From Breviolum minutum Mf 1.05b.01 (taxonomy: Eukaryota > Sar > Dinophyceae > Suessiales > Symbiodiniaceae), in the NCBI GenBank assembly GCA_000507305.1, contig DF239147.1, forward strand, positions 62,001 to 126,000: DNA of 64,000 bases, in the 5' to 3' direction. This document shows, piece by piece, positions 42,291 through 52,270 of the stretch. Each line of letters begins with the position of its first letter. The stretch's first letter is position 1. The notes under the pieces were generated by a model, which worked only from the letters and a program-made list of their open reading frames with translations, did not search any database and was not told the origin of the DNA. The position numbers and the translations under genes are program-made.

Positions 42291-42341
42291 CCATGACGCA
42301 TCCATGGTAATATACACCAGTCACATGGATCCGTCATGGGA
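42291..42341. repeat. Family B compact element, about 51 bp
   Basis: CCATGACGCATCCATGG and CACATGGATCCGTCATGGG with almost no centre; an internal-deletion derivative. Confidence 0.6.
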
Positions 42342-42452
42342 AATGGTATCATCTTCCAATTTCCAAAACGAATCGCTGGGCCGCAGGTCCTTGGAGTCAA
42401 CATGTTGACCTTGACCTTCACCTTCCCTGGCAACTCGTTGGGATGGGTTGAG

Positions 42453-42547
42453 TCATAGGGGATCCACTGGTGGCATATGAGCCTACATGAATGGTTGATT
42501 GTTGTGGTAAATGTGGGTAAATATAGCATACATGGATCCTATGGGTA
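42453..42547. repeat. Family B element
   Basis: CATAGGGGATCCACTGG left; GCATACATGGATCCTATGGG right; 110 bp from the compact copy. Confidence 0.68.
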
Positions 42548-42879
42548 ATGGTTTGAAAAAGACTACAAGGAATGATTCTGATTTGAAACAAAGATTCTAT
42601 ACAATGATTTGGCTGGGATTTCTCCAAGGTTCTGGATAATTCGAAGATCTCAATATGACCCAATGATTCTAATAATAATTCTGATTTCCGAAGAGCTATG
42701 AGAATTTTTGGGGGAGGGCAAGTCAGCCAAGCATGTCATCTGACACTAGGACGTAATTTCTTAAAACCATCTGCTTCTCTCAACTCTCAACACGACTCAA
42801 ACCTCCAATTCCCATTGGAATATTTCCTGCTGTCCAATGGTGTTCCTACAGTGGCTTTGCAAAAAAACACACAAAATCA

Positions 42880-42994
42880 GTACCCTTCCTGAAACTAACA
42901 GCCAAATCTTGTGAAAATGGGCCGTCCCAAAAGGAAACTAATATTCCAACCATCCATTTTCAGGTGCATTTGCTCTTAGTTTCAGGGAGGGGAA
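42880..42994. repeat. Family C element
   Basis: GTACCCTTCCTGAAACTAACAG left; TCTTAGTTTCAGGGAGGG right. Closest to the consensus. Confidence 0.78.
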
Positions 42995-43614
42995 TCTTAT
43001 GCGGTGCCTGTAACAGGTCAAAAAAGGAGGCTCCAGGTATTGCCTCGGACTCGCCCAAAGCTTGCGTTTGTTGTGATCTTGGGAAGCATTTGTTACCTTG
43101 TACGCCCATGTAGGTAGAATAGGGTAGACTATATAGTCTATATATTTAGACATTTTTAAATAGACAATAAACATGTAAGAAAATACATATCTCTATATAC
43201 ATATCCTATATGATAATCATGTAAATACGAAAGCATAATCCTCTTGGGAATTCATTAGGGAGGTTGGGAGCCACTTTTAGAGAGTATAAAGAAAAAAATA
43301 TGAATCCCCTTGGCCTCCACTTGTACAGTTTTATTCTCAAACAGCTTTCACCATAAAAAACTAAGACATGTTTCCACGAAGCTAACATTCAAGCAAACCA
43401 TTGAGTGTTTCAATTGCACCTCGTCTATTAGGTTTACATTTCATAGGCAAATCTTGGGGTGGGGATTTCTGTGGACCTGATATTCAACATGTCTTTCATT
43501 GTTTTTCCAAGATTGACTTCTCCAATGAATTTCAGATTCATAAGATGCGTGAACCTCTGCTTTTTGCATCTAAACACTAAAATGTGTAAAGGTACCTCAA
43601 CCAACATGGGGTAG

Positions 43615-43743
43615 CCTGTTGGACATTCCCAAGTTCACCGTGTACCACACCTGGGTTTCCCCAACCGATCAGCTAAGGCACACAGCCTTTGCACTTGTGA
43701 AAGCAATCGACCACGAGCTCCTGAGCAGCGATTTGGCTTCCTA
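43615..43743 (+). CDS. Candidate exon ending at a family C element
   Basis: After GGGGTAG the plus strand reads LDIPKFTVYHTWVSPTDQLR then HTAFALVKAIDHELLSSDLA and S, then TAA in the first bases of the compact C element. Excellent codon character. Either the element supplies the stop or it is the intron. Product unknown. Confidence 0.52.
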
Positions 43744-43793
43744 ACCCTCAATCTTCAGGGGCGAACATGTTGGTTTAGCTCCAGGGAGGGTTA
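43740..43793. repeat. Family C compact element, about 54 bp
   Basis: CCTAACCCTC left, GAGGGTTAAC right, keeping TCTTCAGGGGCGAAC; internal deletion of the usual centre. Confidence 0.6.
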
Positions 43794-43884
43794 ACCCACT
43801 TTGATTTGATGATCCAAATTGACCGAAATTTTTGTTGTATATAACTAAAAGCCCATGTTTTTTGGGGGAGCACGTTTTTTTCCC

Positions 43885-43962
43885 TCTCCGAGTTTTGGGG
43901 TCAGAAGACCCCAAGCCGTTTAAGCGGCATGGCCGTCAAGCTGAATCTCGAAATAGATGTTT
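43885..43962 (+). CDS. Candidate exon after the compact C element
   Basis: Two overlapping plus frames are protein-like: FWGQKTPSRLSGMAVKLNLE (stop near 43951) and SEDPKPFKRHGRQAESRNRC (open to 44029). CTCCGAG before it could be an acceptor. Likely next exon of 43615-43743. Confidence 0.38.
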
Positions 43963-44265
43963 GACGAACATCACTGGTACCAAAGAACATGTAAATAACA
44001 TTCGTATAGCTCGACCCATGAAGCCATGAAGCAAAGAAAAAAACACATCTATACTTATTAGCCCTATCTCAAGTGATTTATCCTAATGGTCAATTAGGTG
44101 GTAGATTTCTTTCTAACTATTTGTAGGAGTTCCCATCTTCAAAGAGGAGGTTGGGAAACTGTTTCGCGGAGTTTTGCTCCTCGGAGACTTGAAACCACCA
44201 ACCTTACCAACTTAACTTGAAACTTGACGATGGCTTGCCACGGGAATTATCTACCTGGAAAACAT

Positions 44266-44372
44266 ACCCATGACAGGTTTCCATGGGACCAACGGTATAT
44301 TTACCTACATGAAAGGTTGATTCTTATGCTAAATGTTGATAAATATGATATACATATACCAGACCCATGGAT
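44266..44372. repeat. Family B element
   Basis: ACCCATGACAGGTTTCCATGGG left; CATATACCAGACCCATGGATGG right. Confidence 0.62.
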
Positions 44373-44452
44373 GGTTCTCAAAGAATTTGGCATAGCCGCA
44401 TAGCCCCTTTGCCATCCTTTGTCGTCCTCCATTTTGTGTTCGTTTTTTTTGT

Positions 44453-44580
44453 TCATTTTTTTGGTGCATCAGTCAAGTCATCCAGCTGATAATGAGGACG
44501 AACAAAACCCAAGAACCGATACCCAACTTACCAAATTGCTTCTTGCAAACTGCTTGGAGATAAGAAGTAGATAGAGCTCA
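44453..44580 (-). CDS. Last two exons of a minus-strand gene model
   Basis: KQFARSNL (44532-44570) meets GTAAGT at 44531. A 46-nt intron ends TTATCAG at 44486, and LDDLTDAPKK with TGA fills 44453-44485. The join is in phase 0, giving a natural hydrophilic C-terminus. One of the clearest intron calls in the window. Confidence 0.52.
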
Positions 44581-44728
44581 GAGGAACCACATATCAAGTT
44601 TTACGCAACTGGCTATATACATATACATCATTACTATATCTATATCTATATCTGAATATTAAGGGCCGCAAATAATCCACTCAAAAAAACAACAATCTCC
44701 TTTCAGGAGGGTCGGCCCCAACTTTCAC

Positions 44729-44784
44729 CCAACAAATTGATTGCAACCCTGCACTTTCAATCCGGTGTAGATGAGGACATCAAA
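44729..44784 (-). CDS. Internal exon of the same model
   Basis: GFDVLIYTGLKVQGCNQFVG, ending at GTGAAA (44728). Starts at the edge of the family B element, so the element is the upstream intron or most of it. Confidence 0.48.
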
Positions 44785-44899
44785 CCCATGACGGATTCCC
44801 ATGGGATTTATGATATTTTTTCCCACATGAATGGTTGATTTTTGTAGAAAATTGGTGGGTAAATATACCAGACTCGTTTCATGGATTCGTCATGGGTGA
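44785..44899. repeat. Family B element between two exons
   Basis: ACCCATGACGGATTCCCATGGG left; CATGGATTCGTCATGGGT right. Coding-like minus-strand islands touch both ends. Confidence 0.72.
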
Positions 44900-45054
44900 T
44901 GTAAAAGTTTCTCGTGTGAACTTCCCGGATTTTGTTGCCCTTCTATTCTGTGGTGGTCAATCCCAGCAGGGTCCCACAAGCGAATCTCCACCTTAGTTTT
45001 TCCCCAGTCCTTGGGATTCCGTCTCACCAGGCAACAGGGGGCCCAATTGCCATT
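44900..45054 (-). CDS. Exon upstream of the element, unknown product
   Basis: Minus frame opening after TGA (45055): RRNPKDWGKTKVEIRLWDPA then GIDHHRIEGQQNPGSSHEK. The RLWDPAG piece recalls the WDTAGQ switch of small GTPases (DxxG), but no P-loop or NKxD box is visible, so this is only a hint. It ends at the family B element. Confidence 0.48.
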
Positions 45055-45133
45055 TCAAACCCGAGAACCTGAAAAGGCAACGAAACGAAACGAACAAAAA
45101 AACGAAACAAACCATTGACCTTTGACCTTTAAC

Positions 45134-45418
45134 ATGGTGAAAGTGGTGTTTAAAGAAACAGGGCAAACAACGAACATCTTTTCTTTTCAAAAAATACTAA
45201 GAAAAAATAACCAAGGAATTCCTGAACTTTGTAAGACCCCACAAGGCGACAATCAGCTTGTCATCCTAAAAGCTCTTTGGAAGGTATGGGATTTTTCCCT
45301 TCGGATATTTGTCATCTTGCTTGTTGTCATCAATTTACAAGTTGTGAAAAGCAAGCTGGTGGGGGCAAGCGACCTCAAGAGACCTACGGATCAATCTACT
45401 AAATCAATAGTTGCTTAG
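45134..45418 (+). CDS. Weak ORF with one hydrophobic segment
   Basis: Plus frame with FSLRIFVILLVVINLQVV, which could span a membrane. The rest is Lys/Gln-rich. No start context. Confidence 0.22.
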   Translation: MVKVVFKETGQTTNIFSFQKILRKNNQGIPELCKTPQGDNQLVILKALWKVWDFSLRIFVILLVVINLQVVKSKLVGASDLKRPTDQSTKSIVA

Positions 45419-46134
45419 TGGTCACTTCTGTGATCCTGTTGAAGGTGCTAAGTGTATTGTAGCGGTATCTGTGTTTGGGACAATCAAATATGACATGCGA
45501 CTATTTTGCCCAAATGATTGACATCCATTACCCTACCTAAATCCAGCTTCAAATTTGCTTTGCCCAAATGCTCTGAATGTAAGACTTCCCCTCCACTAAA
45601 TCACTGCATCTGATATTTACCCCGATTTTCCATACAACAAGAAAAGAAAGAGTTCCATCAGGGTCATCATATTACCAACCCAAACAATGCATTATTTTAA
45701 GGGAAATCCCTCAAAATGGTTTTATTCCCCCCAAATTGGGCAATTAAATGATTACTGTCCATGGTAAACCAATAAAGGTCTGCCATGGGCTAAATTCGAG
45801 TCCCTCCAGTCAAATCACTGCAGCGAATTCCTTCGAGCCACACAAAGAAAACGTTACTAATCCCAACATTTGATGAATTTCCTGGTTGACACATGGAGAT
45901 TTCATTTTATTTTCAATAAAAATGGAAAGCTTCATACTTCCCTTTTTTAACGCACGTGTAATTTGATGTAATTTGTCAATCCCACTTTAAAAACTCTATC
46001 AACATGTGCATCCATTTCTTTTAATCGTGGCTCACTTGGCAGCTGACTTAAAGCTCGTTGGTACCCTAATTTCGAGCCGCAAAGTGTAGGGATTTCCAAA
46101 TGGGACTATAATGTTCCCTATTTCACAGGAAAGA
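45419..46134. other. AT-rich spacer
   Basis: No coding island or named element found. Confidence 0.35.
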
Positions 46135-46230
46135 ATACCCTCCAGGCAACTAACCACCTTGGGAAAAGGAAAATCATCTTCCAACATACCTTTAGTGGGG
46201 ATATTGTGTTAGTTCCCAGGAGCGTATTCA
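46135..46230. repeat. Family C element
   Basis: ATACCCTCCAGGCAACTAAC left; GTGTTAGTTCCCAGGAGCGTA right, with AAAAGGAAAATCATCTTCCA inside. Confidence 0.68.
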
Positions 46231-46494
46231 TTATATTACCCACACAACCATGGCTTAATCAAGGTCTTTGTTCACTGCTCAATTAATTCCATCGAAATTC
46301 CAAACCTGTTTCTTTTAAAACCATTTTGCCGCAAAGTGAAACCCTAATCCATAATACATAGGCTTCGTGCAGGGCAGTTTTCTTAGTTGCATTGAACCCG
46401 GCCCAGCTATAGAACGCATATGTAGGGTGTATTCAATATATTTGCTGACAAAAAAAAGATCGTGTACACGTGGTACATGTAATCAATATACACC

Positions 46495-46590
46495 CAAGCA
46501 AAATGGATCCCTTCTCTCCACACCCAAGACCCACCCCCCTTGGACACCTTGCACCCCCTCTGCCATTCGCTGAAGCAACATCTGTAACAT
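46495..46590 (-). CDS. Candidate exon
   Basis: QMLLQRMAEGVQGVQGGWVL then GVERRDPFC on minus; two other minus frames are also open here. Function unknown. Confidence 0.3.
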
Positions 46591-46824
46591 ACCAACCTTT
46601 AACGGAGCCGACCCTGGGGTCATGATGAATTAGCAACCCAAACAATGCACAACGTTGCAAGGAAAATCCTTCAAATTTACCATACATTTTTAGCATCACG
46701 TTTGATTTCCCCCAAACAGGGTCCCATTTAATGACCCGGATTCAACCCCCCCGGAAGGGGAAACACCCACGCATCATGAACCATCATCTCCAGGTGTGGA
46801 TCTGACGTAATCTTCCAACATGAC

Positions 46825-46921
46825 CCCCTAACGTCAAATGACCCCAGAAATAGCCTACGTACGTATTGCATCAGGGATTATGAAAACCGTTGGTTTCCCT
46901 TAATAAGGCCGGCTTTCATGA
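46825..46921. repeat. Family J-like element, partial
   Basis: Shares AACCGTTGGTTTCCCTTAATAAGGCC with copy 1 at 14.2 kb; the termini are diverged. Confidence 0.5.
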
Positions 46922-47139
46922 CCATATTTGTGTGTTTCTTTGATATGATGACAAACATACCGACCTCGAATTATGTCACTAAAATCCTTTCGGTAGAATC
47001 ACATCTTCAACTTGCAGCCAAATTCAAACTGTGTGATTTTCAACCTCTCAGCTGGTTGGTTTCCTTCACCACAAACCACCACCAGGTCACCACCAATTTT
47101 CATCACAACTTCACTGACTTTTCGGTCCCAGCAACGTAC

Positions 47140-47215
47140 CAGCTCCCTTAGGCTTGCAGTAGCCAAAAGGCCCAGCACTGGGGCGGTAGCCGAAGTTGAG
47201 ATGCTTGACCCGCAG
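47140..47215 (-). CDS. Candidate exon with GTACGT donor
   Basis: RVKHLNFGYRPSAGPFGYCK then PKGAG, ending at GTACGT (47139-47134). Aromatic/Gly-rich. Upstream edge not clear. Unknown family. Confidence 0.42.
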
Positions 47216-47261
47216 GCATTGAGGAAAGGTTGGGATGAGTGTTTGATTCGTAACCATTCCG

Positions 47262-47351
47262 ACCCTAGACATCCAAATACCTGCTGAGGTTCGGTGTTTT
47301 AGGTAGGTTTTGGGGTCCAAATATCTTCTCAGGAGGTGTTTGGATGTATAG
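47262..47351. repeat. Family E element, copy 2
   Basis: CATCCAAATACCTGCTGAGG left pairs with TTCTCAGGAGGTGTTTGGATG right. Confidence 0.65.
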
Positions 47352-48324
47352 GGAGAAACCTTGGTATATATAATATTCAAAAGCATTGCTGAGAGCATTT
47401 TGGGGAAAATTCTGCTACAGTTGTCACTTTTGGGGGTGAACGAGTCACTCCCATTCACCAAGACCAACACAGAAAAAAAATACGTATACAGTCTTTTGTT
47501 AATCTTGATGTGGTCATCTTCACTACAACAAATCTACATCACACCTTAAGCATCTTCATCTTGCCATGTTGCACATCACAAAATCTCTGCAAATACAAGG
47601 TTTTGTATCATGACCAAAAATGCTGATACGGTGGATATCTTAAAATTAGATTCACCACTGATTTGATGACAAAATGTTTGAATGCTTAGATTTGAATAAA
47701 GCAAAAACAATAGATTTCAAGGGACCGAAAATGATTTTCGGTTTCCTTTCTCACCTGGATCTCCCAAGGCATGAATAAACGTCCATCTAGTTGGAGGCTT
47801 TGGGTCACAAATTGTTGGCCACTTCAAAGGTCACAAAAATTTACTAGAAACACGCTAAAATCAATGATATGACTTGACATAGATTTAAACTCCTATCCAT
47901 GTGCCATGAAGTGAAGGAAGTTGTTTTTTTTTCTTCCCTGGTTTCTTCTTTACTTTTAGAGGATAAATTGTTTGGAATCTACCCTGTAGACTCCTGACAA
48001 ACTGAACTGGTCATATCCACACATGAAAGGACGTTGGAATGATTTGGAAGATCGAATGTTGAAAGATCCACAAAGATGCCTTAAGAAAGAGTAAAAGAGT
48101 TTCACCCAATTGTTTCATTGGTATGAAAATTAAACAAACAAACAAAAAAAATATAATACAATATCTCTATAATATGAATAAATAAACAAATAACGAATAA
48201 ACAAACACCCAGTTGCAAATAAACCCACAATGTTCAAGGGATTTGTGTTCTTAGCATGTTGTTAGCTTTCTACCAACAAAAACAAAAATCCTCCCGTTTC
48301 GATGAACTCCAAACGCACCTAACG
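47352..48324. other. AT-rich spacer
   Basis: A-rich ATAAATAAACAAA stretch at 48125-48210; no exon or element. Confidence 0.35.
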
Positions 48325-48475
48325 CACCAAAGGTCCAACCAAGATCGCCATCGTGGAAACCGTAAACACCTCAACAGGGGCCCGCCCCGCGGAAACCCGA
48401 CAGAAACACCCGACCTCGGACAAGGAGGTCGCAGAAACCACCCAGGACGATGTTGTTTTTTTTAGATTTTTTTAG
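48325..48475 (+). CDS. Candidate C-terminal exon
   Basis: TKIAIVETVNTSTGARPAET then RQKHPTSDKEVAETTQDDVV, stop TAG at 48473-48475. GC-rich, one clean frame; the other plus frame is Arg/Pro-rich and less natural. Product unknown. Confidence 0.42.
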
Positions 48476-48689
48476 ATCTTTTTAGGGTTTTTTTAAGGGT
48501 GAGTTGATGTACATTTCATGGTGGAGATGATGAATCCCAACAACAAGTCTAACATAGTCTAACATGTCTAAGACCCGAGGTACCATTTTTTTAAATTGGG
48601 ATCCACAAATATGCCTGAAGATTTCAGGAGGACTTTGCAATAACTCCCCCCCCGAAAAAGAAACAACACTGCAATTGGAAGGATACTAT

Positions 48690-48895
48690 TCCAGGACGGG
48701 CCTTGCCCTCGAGGTTTCCTTTCATGTTCAGTCTTGACTGGCTTGCACACACATGTGATGCCCATGTCTCCCCCACCGCGCCTCCCGACAAGACGGGCGC
48801 TACTAGGACCAATGGTCGCAACTTGTCTTCATCGAAGAGTACCTGTCGGTTCTCAAGAACAGCTGGTTGCATACCAAACTCTCGAAAGATATTGA
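48690..48895 (-). CDS. Candidate exon
   Basis: FGMQPAVLENRQVLFDEDKL then RPLVLVAPVLSGGAVGETWA and HVCASQSRLNMKGNLEGKAR. Strong on minus; a plus frame over the same GC-rich island is open too. No family recognised. Confidence 0.4.
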
Positions 48896-48947
48896 GATGC
48901 CATCTCACGATATCACATCTTTAGTCGTTTCTTGGGGAGCTCTATTG

Positions 48948-49047
48948 CCCATGCCAACCATGTATGGTATATCTACCTATACATTTACCAGTCAAAAACA
49001 GCCAAATGTGGGTAAATATATCAAACAATATACATGGATCCTATGGG
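48948..49047. repeat. Family B element
   Basis: CCCATGCCAACCATGTATGG left; ATATACATGGATCCTATGGG right. Confidence 0.7.
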
Positions 49048-49096
49048 TTAGGAAAGGGCGTTTTTGTTAAATCCATGATAATCCATGATAAATTAG

Positions 49097-49238
49097 TCAT
49101 GCCCTTGCATTCTTTGACCGGTAAAATCCCTGACTGTTGTGTTGAGTCGTGAAATCACCGTTGGTCACCATCACGGTTGACCGAAAGGTGTGACTTGTGA
49201 ATGGAAGGGAAGGAATGAAGAAATTCGAAAAGGAGTTG
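49097..49238 (-). CDS. Candidate exon downstream of element H1
   Basis: FSNFFIPSLPFTSHTFRSTV then MVTNGDFTTQHNSQGFYRSK, stop at 49097. Begins at the H1 terminus. Confidence 0.38.
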
Positions 49239-49365
49239 CAAGGTGGGCCCCTACCAGTCATATATAACTTACAAGTATTTCTCTCCACTTATTGGGGTTA
49301 TAACCAGAGGTACTGCCATTCATAGGGGTTGCAACCCCATTTATAACTGGTAGGGGCCCACCTTG
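49239..49365. repeat. Family H element, copy 1, perfect 20-bp TIR
   Basis: CAAGGTGGGCCCCTACCAGT / ACTGGTAGGGGCCCACCTTG exact. 127 bp, with inner arms GGGGTTATAACC and GGTTGCAACCCC. Coding-like minus-strand islands on both sides. Confidence 0.85.
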
Positions 49366-49379
49366 TGGAGATGCTTGAC

Positions 49380-49530
49380 TTATTTAGTGGAATTGTCACG
49401 CACACACACAACTGCACGATCAATTCTTTTCAAGATGTGCCATGTCAGTTTCATCCATGCCTTTTGGTTGAGTCGTTTTTGGAGCCTTTTAGGCATTTGG
49501 GAGATTGGGTTGGCCCAAAATGAATGTCCT
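49380..49530 (-). CDS. Candidate exon upstream of element H1, basic
   Basis: FWANPISQMPKRLQKRLNQK then AWMKLTWHILKRIDRAVVCV and RDNSTK. Lys/Arg-rich helix-like text. With 49097-49238 it frames H1 as a putative intron. Confidence 0.38.
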
Positions 49531-50015
49531 CAACGTTTCGAACGTTTCATCCCTGCCTGACTCATCCCCCTACAGCTGTGAGAACAAAGACTCGGCAGCC
49601 ACAAGGCGAGTCCATTGAGTCATCACAGCGTCAGATTTGCATCAGGTGGTTGGAATCCCCAAATGGTGGTGAAAAATAGTGACTTTTAATAGAAAGTTAA
49701 ATATCACCAAAAACACACGAAAAATATAGGTTTCAAAGTATATAGTTTCATAGAAAAACGTCATATGTATACACCATTTTGAACTTACATGGATAACAAA
49801 TCCACGTTTAAATGATTCCATTCCAATGTGGTTCCAAAGGTAGGCCCAGGGCATTTCCATTTTGCATCCTCACGAGCTTTCAACAAAACGTGGTGAGACC
49901 CGTGGGCTTTTCATGTTTTTCAGCCATTACAGAGTCACTGTACCATCGTATACTAACAGAAGTACACCCTCCCAACAAAAGAAAGTGAAAAAGAAGAAGG
50001 CAATTGAAAAAGGCA

Positions 50016-50213
50016 CTATCTGGTGGTCCCCTCCAAGAAACCTCTAATCATAGCACCATACAATGGGAAGGTCACACGACTCTTGGCGTAGACCTTCTCA
50101 GGACGTAAGCCTTGACGACCTGACGGGGTGGAGGTTTGGTCGCTCAATTCGTCATCCTGTCCGGTTGCAATGGCAAGTTGCCCCAGTAAAAATGGAGATA
50201 CCCATGAGTTCAA
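50016..50213 (-). CDS. Candidate exon of a 50.0-52.1 kb minus-strand model
   Basis: GQLAIATGQDDELSDQTSTP then SGRQGLRPEKVYAKSR. Protein-like and acidic/Ser-rich; stop at 50016. A plus frame (50063-50323) competes. Confidence 0.38.
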   Translation of the reverse strand: MNSWVSPFLLGQLAIATGQDDELSDQTSTPSGRQGLRPEKVYAKSRVTFPLYGAMIRGFLEGTTR

Positions 50214-50331
50214 ATGCTGTCTTGGTAGGAGGAAACATGTTTTTCAACAGAAAACGTGAAGGCATTGACACAAAGGTGGTGCACATGGCAAACAGGTGCT
50301 TGTATTGTGGACGAATAGCATGAGCTAACAG

Positions 50332-50601
50332 CTACATGTTAAACATCAATTCAAATATTGAAACATCATTTATTTGTTCAAAACATGGAGGGTCCATACC
50401 AAACCGACCATCTTTGACCACTTCCCCTTGTATCCCGAGACATTTATCGGAAGTTGCGGCAACCCCCTGACCTTCCTGAATCAGCTGCTGGCAATCCTGG
50501 AGTTTTGGCAGATTGACAGCGTCGAAATGACCACAATTTGTTTGTTGTTTGCTAAAGATTTTACTGGACCAATATTTGTTCCGCCAATGTGGTGAAACCA
50601 T
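50332..50601 (-). CDS. Candidate exon of the same model
   Basis: NLPKLQDCQQLIQEGQGVAA then TSDKCLGIQGEVVKDGRFGM. Good minus-strand codon character in its middle 60 codons; both ends drift into AT-rich DNA. Confidence 0.38.
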   Translation of the reverse strand: MVSPHWRNKYWSSKIFSKQQTNCGHFDAVNLPKLQDCQQLIQEGQGVAATSDKCLGIQGEVVKDGRFGMDPPCFEQINDVSIFELMFNM

Positions 50602-50949
50602 TCAGAAAAATCGATTGCATTTGCTTTCGCTTGATCCCCGATCATCAATTGATGGTATTCCAATTTCCCATGGATGGTTATAATTTCCCAACAAATTTTC
50701 AACTGGGTACAATGAACACATGTTCTTTACATGTAGCAGGCAAAAAATTGGAGATTCGCTTGGGGCTTCCAAATCATTACCCCTAGGCCCTGTTAAGACT
50801 TAGGGAAAGTCATCATAATATGCAGTTACATTAATCGCCCCCCATTCATCTTGAATCTTGATGGTAATTCACAGGTGGAACAGGTTTGCATAAGAACATT
50901 CAAATTTGGTTAGGAGGGGTTTGTAGGGAGAAAGGCTTTCGTTGAAGAG

Positions 50950-51105
50950 TGGAAATGATTGACTGCAGAAGTTCCAGAATGCCTTTGCTGGCTCGTTGGT
51001 AACAAACCAATGGTAATCAACATCTTGGGTGGGAAGGACTCCGCTGCCTTTAAGGTTCTTGCTTTTGAAACCATGAAACTCTGTATACTCTTAGTACAAG
51101 GCCTG
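50950..51105 (-). CDS. Candidate exon of the same model
   Basis: FHGFKSKNLKGSGVLPTQDV then DYHWFVTNEPAKAFWNFC. All six frames are fairly open here, but this one has the best codon character. It follows ATACAG and ends near TGCAG/TCAATC. Confidence 0.35.
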
Positions 51106-51211
51106 GTTTCATTCGGCCAAGACGCTTCAGCATCGTATAAGTTGAAAACCATTCAGAGGACGAGTCAGAAGGGGACCAAAAAGGATGTTCAGGTTGAGTC
51201 TCCAGCCAACT

Positions 51212-51420
51212 CTATGCAGACTCCAATTCCTGAACGCTGGTTTCCTTGCGGCTGAATTGCTTCACCCAAAGGTAGACATTTGCGAATTTTGCGAGCTCAT
51301 AGACTTCGGTAACGGTACCGACCTGGTCTCTCCATTCTGTCTTTTCACAGGGAAGTTCAGATGGCATGGTGCTAATGCCATGCAGTTTGCAAACCCAGGA
51401 TCGGAGCCACGGGAGGCTCG
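51212..51420 (-). CDS. Candidate exon of the same model
   Basis: STMPSELPCEKTEWRDQVGT then VTEVYELAKFANVYLWVKQF and SRKETSVQELES. Clearly protein-like; stops in TAG at 51212. Function unknown. Confidence 0.45.
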
Positions 51421-51434
51421 CTGCACCGCAGTTG

Positions 51435-51596
51435 TCACTCAGAGCCCAGCCACACAACAACTTCTTCGTCATGTGTGCTTTCCAAAAAACCGCCAAGCTC
51501 ACCAATCTGGTCTGCAGCACGAATCGTGATGCCTTCGGCGGCGGCTGGTGAACTTGCCATGGTCGTCACGACCGGACCGCGCCCAGCATACCCAGT
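51435..51596 (-). CDS. Candidate exon between H2 and 51420
   Basis: MASSPAAAEGITIRAADQIG then ELGGFLESTHDEEVVVWLGS. An ATG at MASS could be a true start. The island meets family H copy 2 on its upstream side. The following island is in another frame, so a short intron or indel lies at about 51425. Confidence 0.45.
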   Translation of the reverse strand, partial: TGYAGRGPVVTTMASSPAAAEGITIRAADQIGELGGFLESTHDEEVVVWLGSE

Positions 51597-51718
51597 ACGA
51601 GGTGGGCTCCTACTATAGTTATAAATGGAGTTATATAAGCCCTGTAAATGTAACTGGGGTTTTAACATTACTTATAGGGGCTCCATAACTCCATTTATAC
51701 CTGGTGACGGGGCCCAGT
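51597..51718. repeat. Family H element, copy 2
   Basis: GAGGTGGGCTCCTACTATAG / CCTGGTGACGGGGCCCAGTT, inner arms TATAAATGGAGTTAT / ATAACTCCATTTATA. More diverged at the tips than H1. Confidence 0.75.
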
Positions 51719-51815
51719 TTAAAATTTTCGAGAGTCCATCGTCCCCTCGACGAAGAACGCCTCTGCATTGAGGAACTTTCGAAGCTTCCAAACCTCGGCG
51801 GCTTTAAAATGCCAA
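51719..51815 (-). CDS. Candidate exon upstream of element H2
   Basis: FKAAEVWKLRKFLNAEAFFV then EGTMDSRKF, protein-like up to the H2 border. The plus frame (SRVHRPLDEERLCIEELSKL) is also good, so strand is not certain. Confidence 0.38.
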
Positions 51816-51929
51816 ACAGTGCTGAGTGGTGGGTGGGGTGGTGGTGCTGGGTGGTGGGTGGTGGTGGCACTCCTTGTTTTCTCCTACAATGCACCAGTTT
51901 CTTCGGACACAATTAGATCAATTATTTGG

Positions 51930-52060
51930 GAGTCACCCTGAGTGTTTCTCCTTGATCTTCATGGTCCCCCCACTGGAGGCTCTTCATGCAAGACTTCGAC
52001 GGAGAAGGCCTCCGTCGACATTCGAAGAAAAACATCGAGTTGTCAATGAGTCGTAGATGA
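51930..52060 (-). CDS. Candidate exon beside a family B element
   Basis: NSMFFFECRRRPSPSKSCMK then SLQWGDHEDQGETLRV. The plus frame VPPLEALHARLRRRRPPSTF is an alternative. A B element begins 8 bases upstream in the minus sense. Confidence 0.38.
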
Positions 52061-52067
52061 ATACTAA

Positions 52068-52137
52068 TCCCATAGCATCCATGTATGGTATATTTATGCC
52101 TACATTTACCATAAAAATCAACCAACATGCTATGAGT
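52068..52137. repeat. Family B element, right half deleted
   Basis: AATCCCATAGCATCCATGTATGG with centre TTTACCATAAAAATCAACCA, then CATGCTATGAG directly. Confidence 0.62.
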
Positions 52138-52270
52138 AGTAGTTGTATAAACATATACTCCTAGAACCCAACTGACCTCTTTCTTGAAGGGTTGGGGCTT
52201 GCATTGTAGGGGATCAAATCCTTTGAACTATGGGTGATATTTTTTGTTCTAAGTCTATCTCAATGGACCC

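Noticed and set aside
45781-45835. tRNA-like AATTCGAGTCCCTCC
   Set aside because: T-loop resemblance only; no matching acceptor or anticodon stem found.
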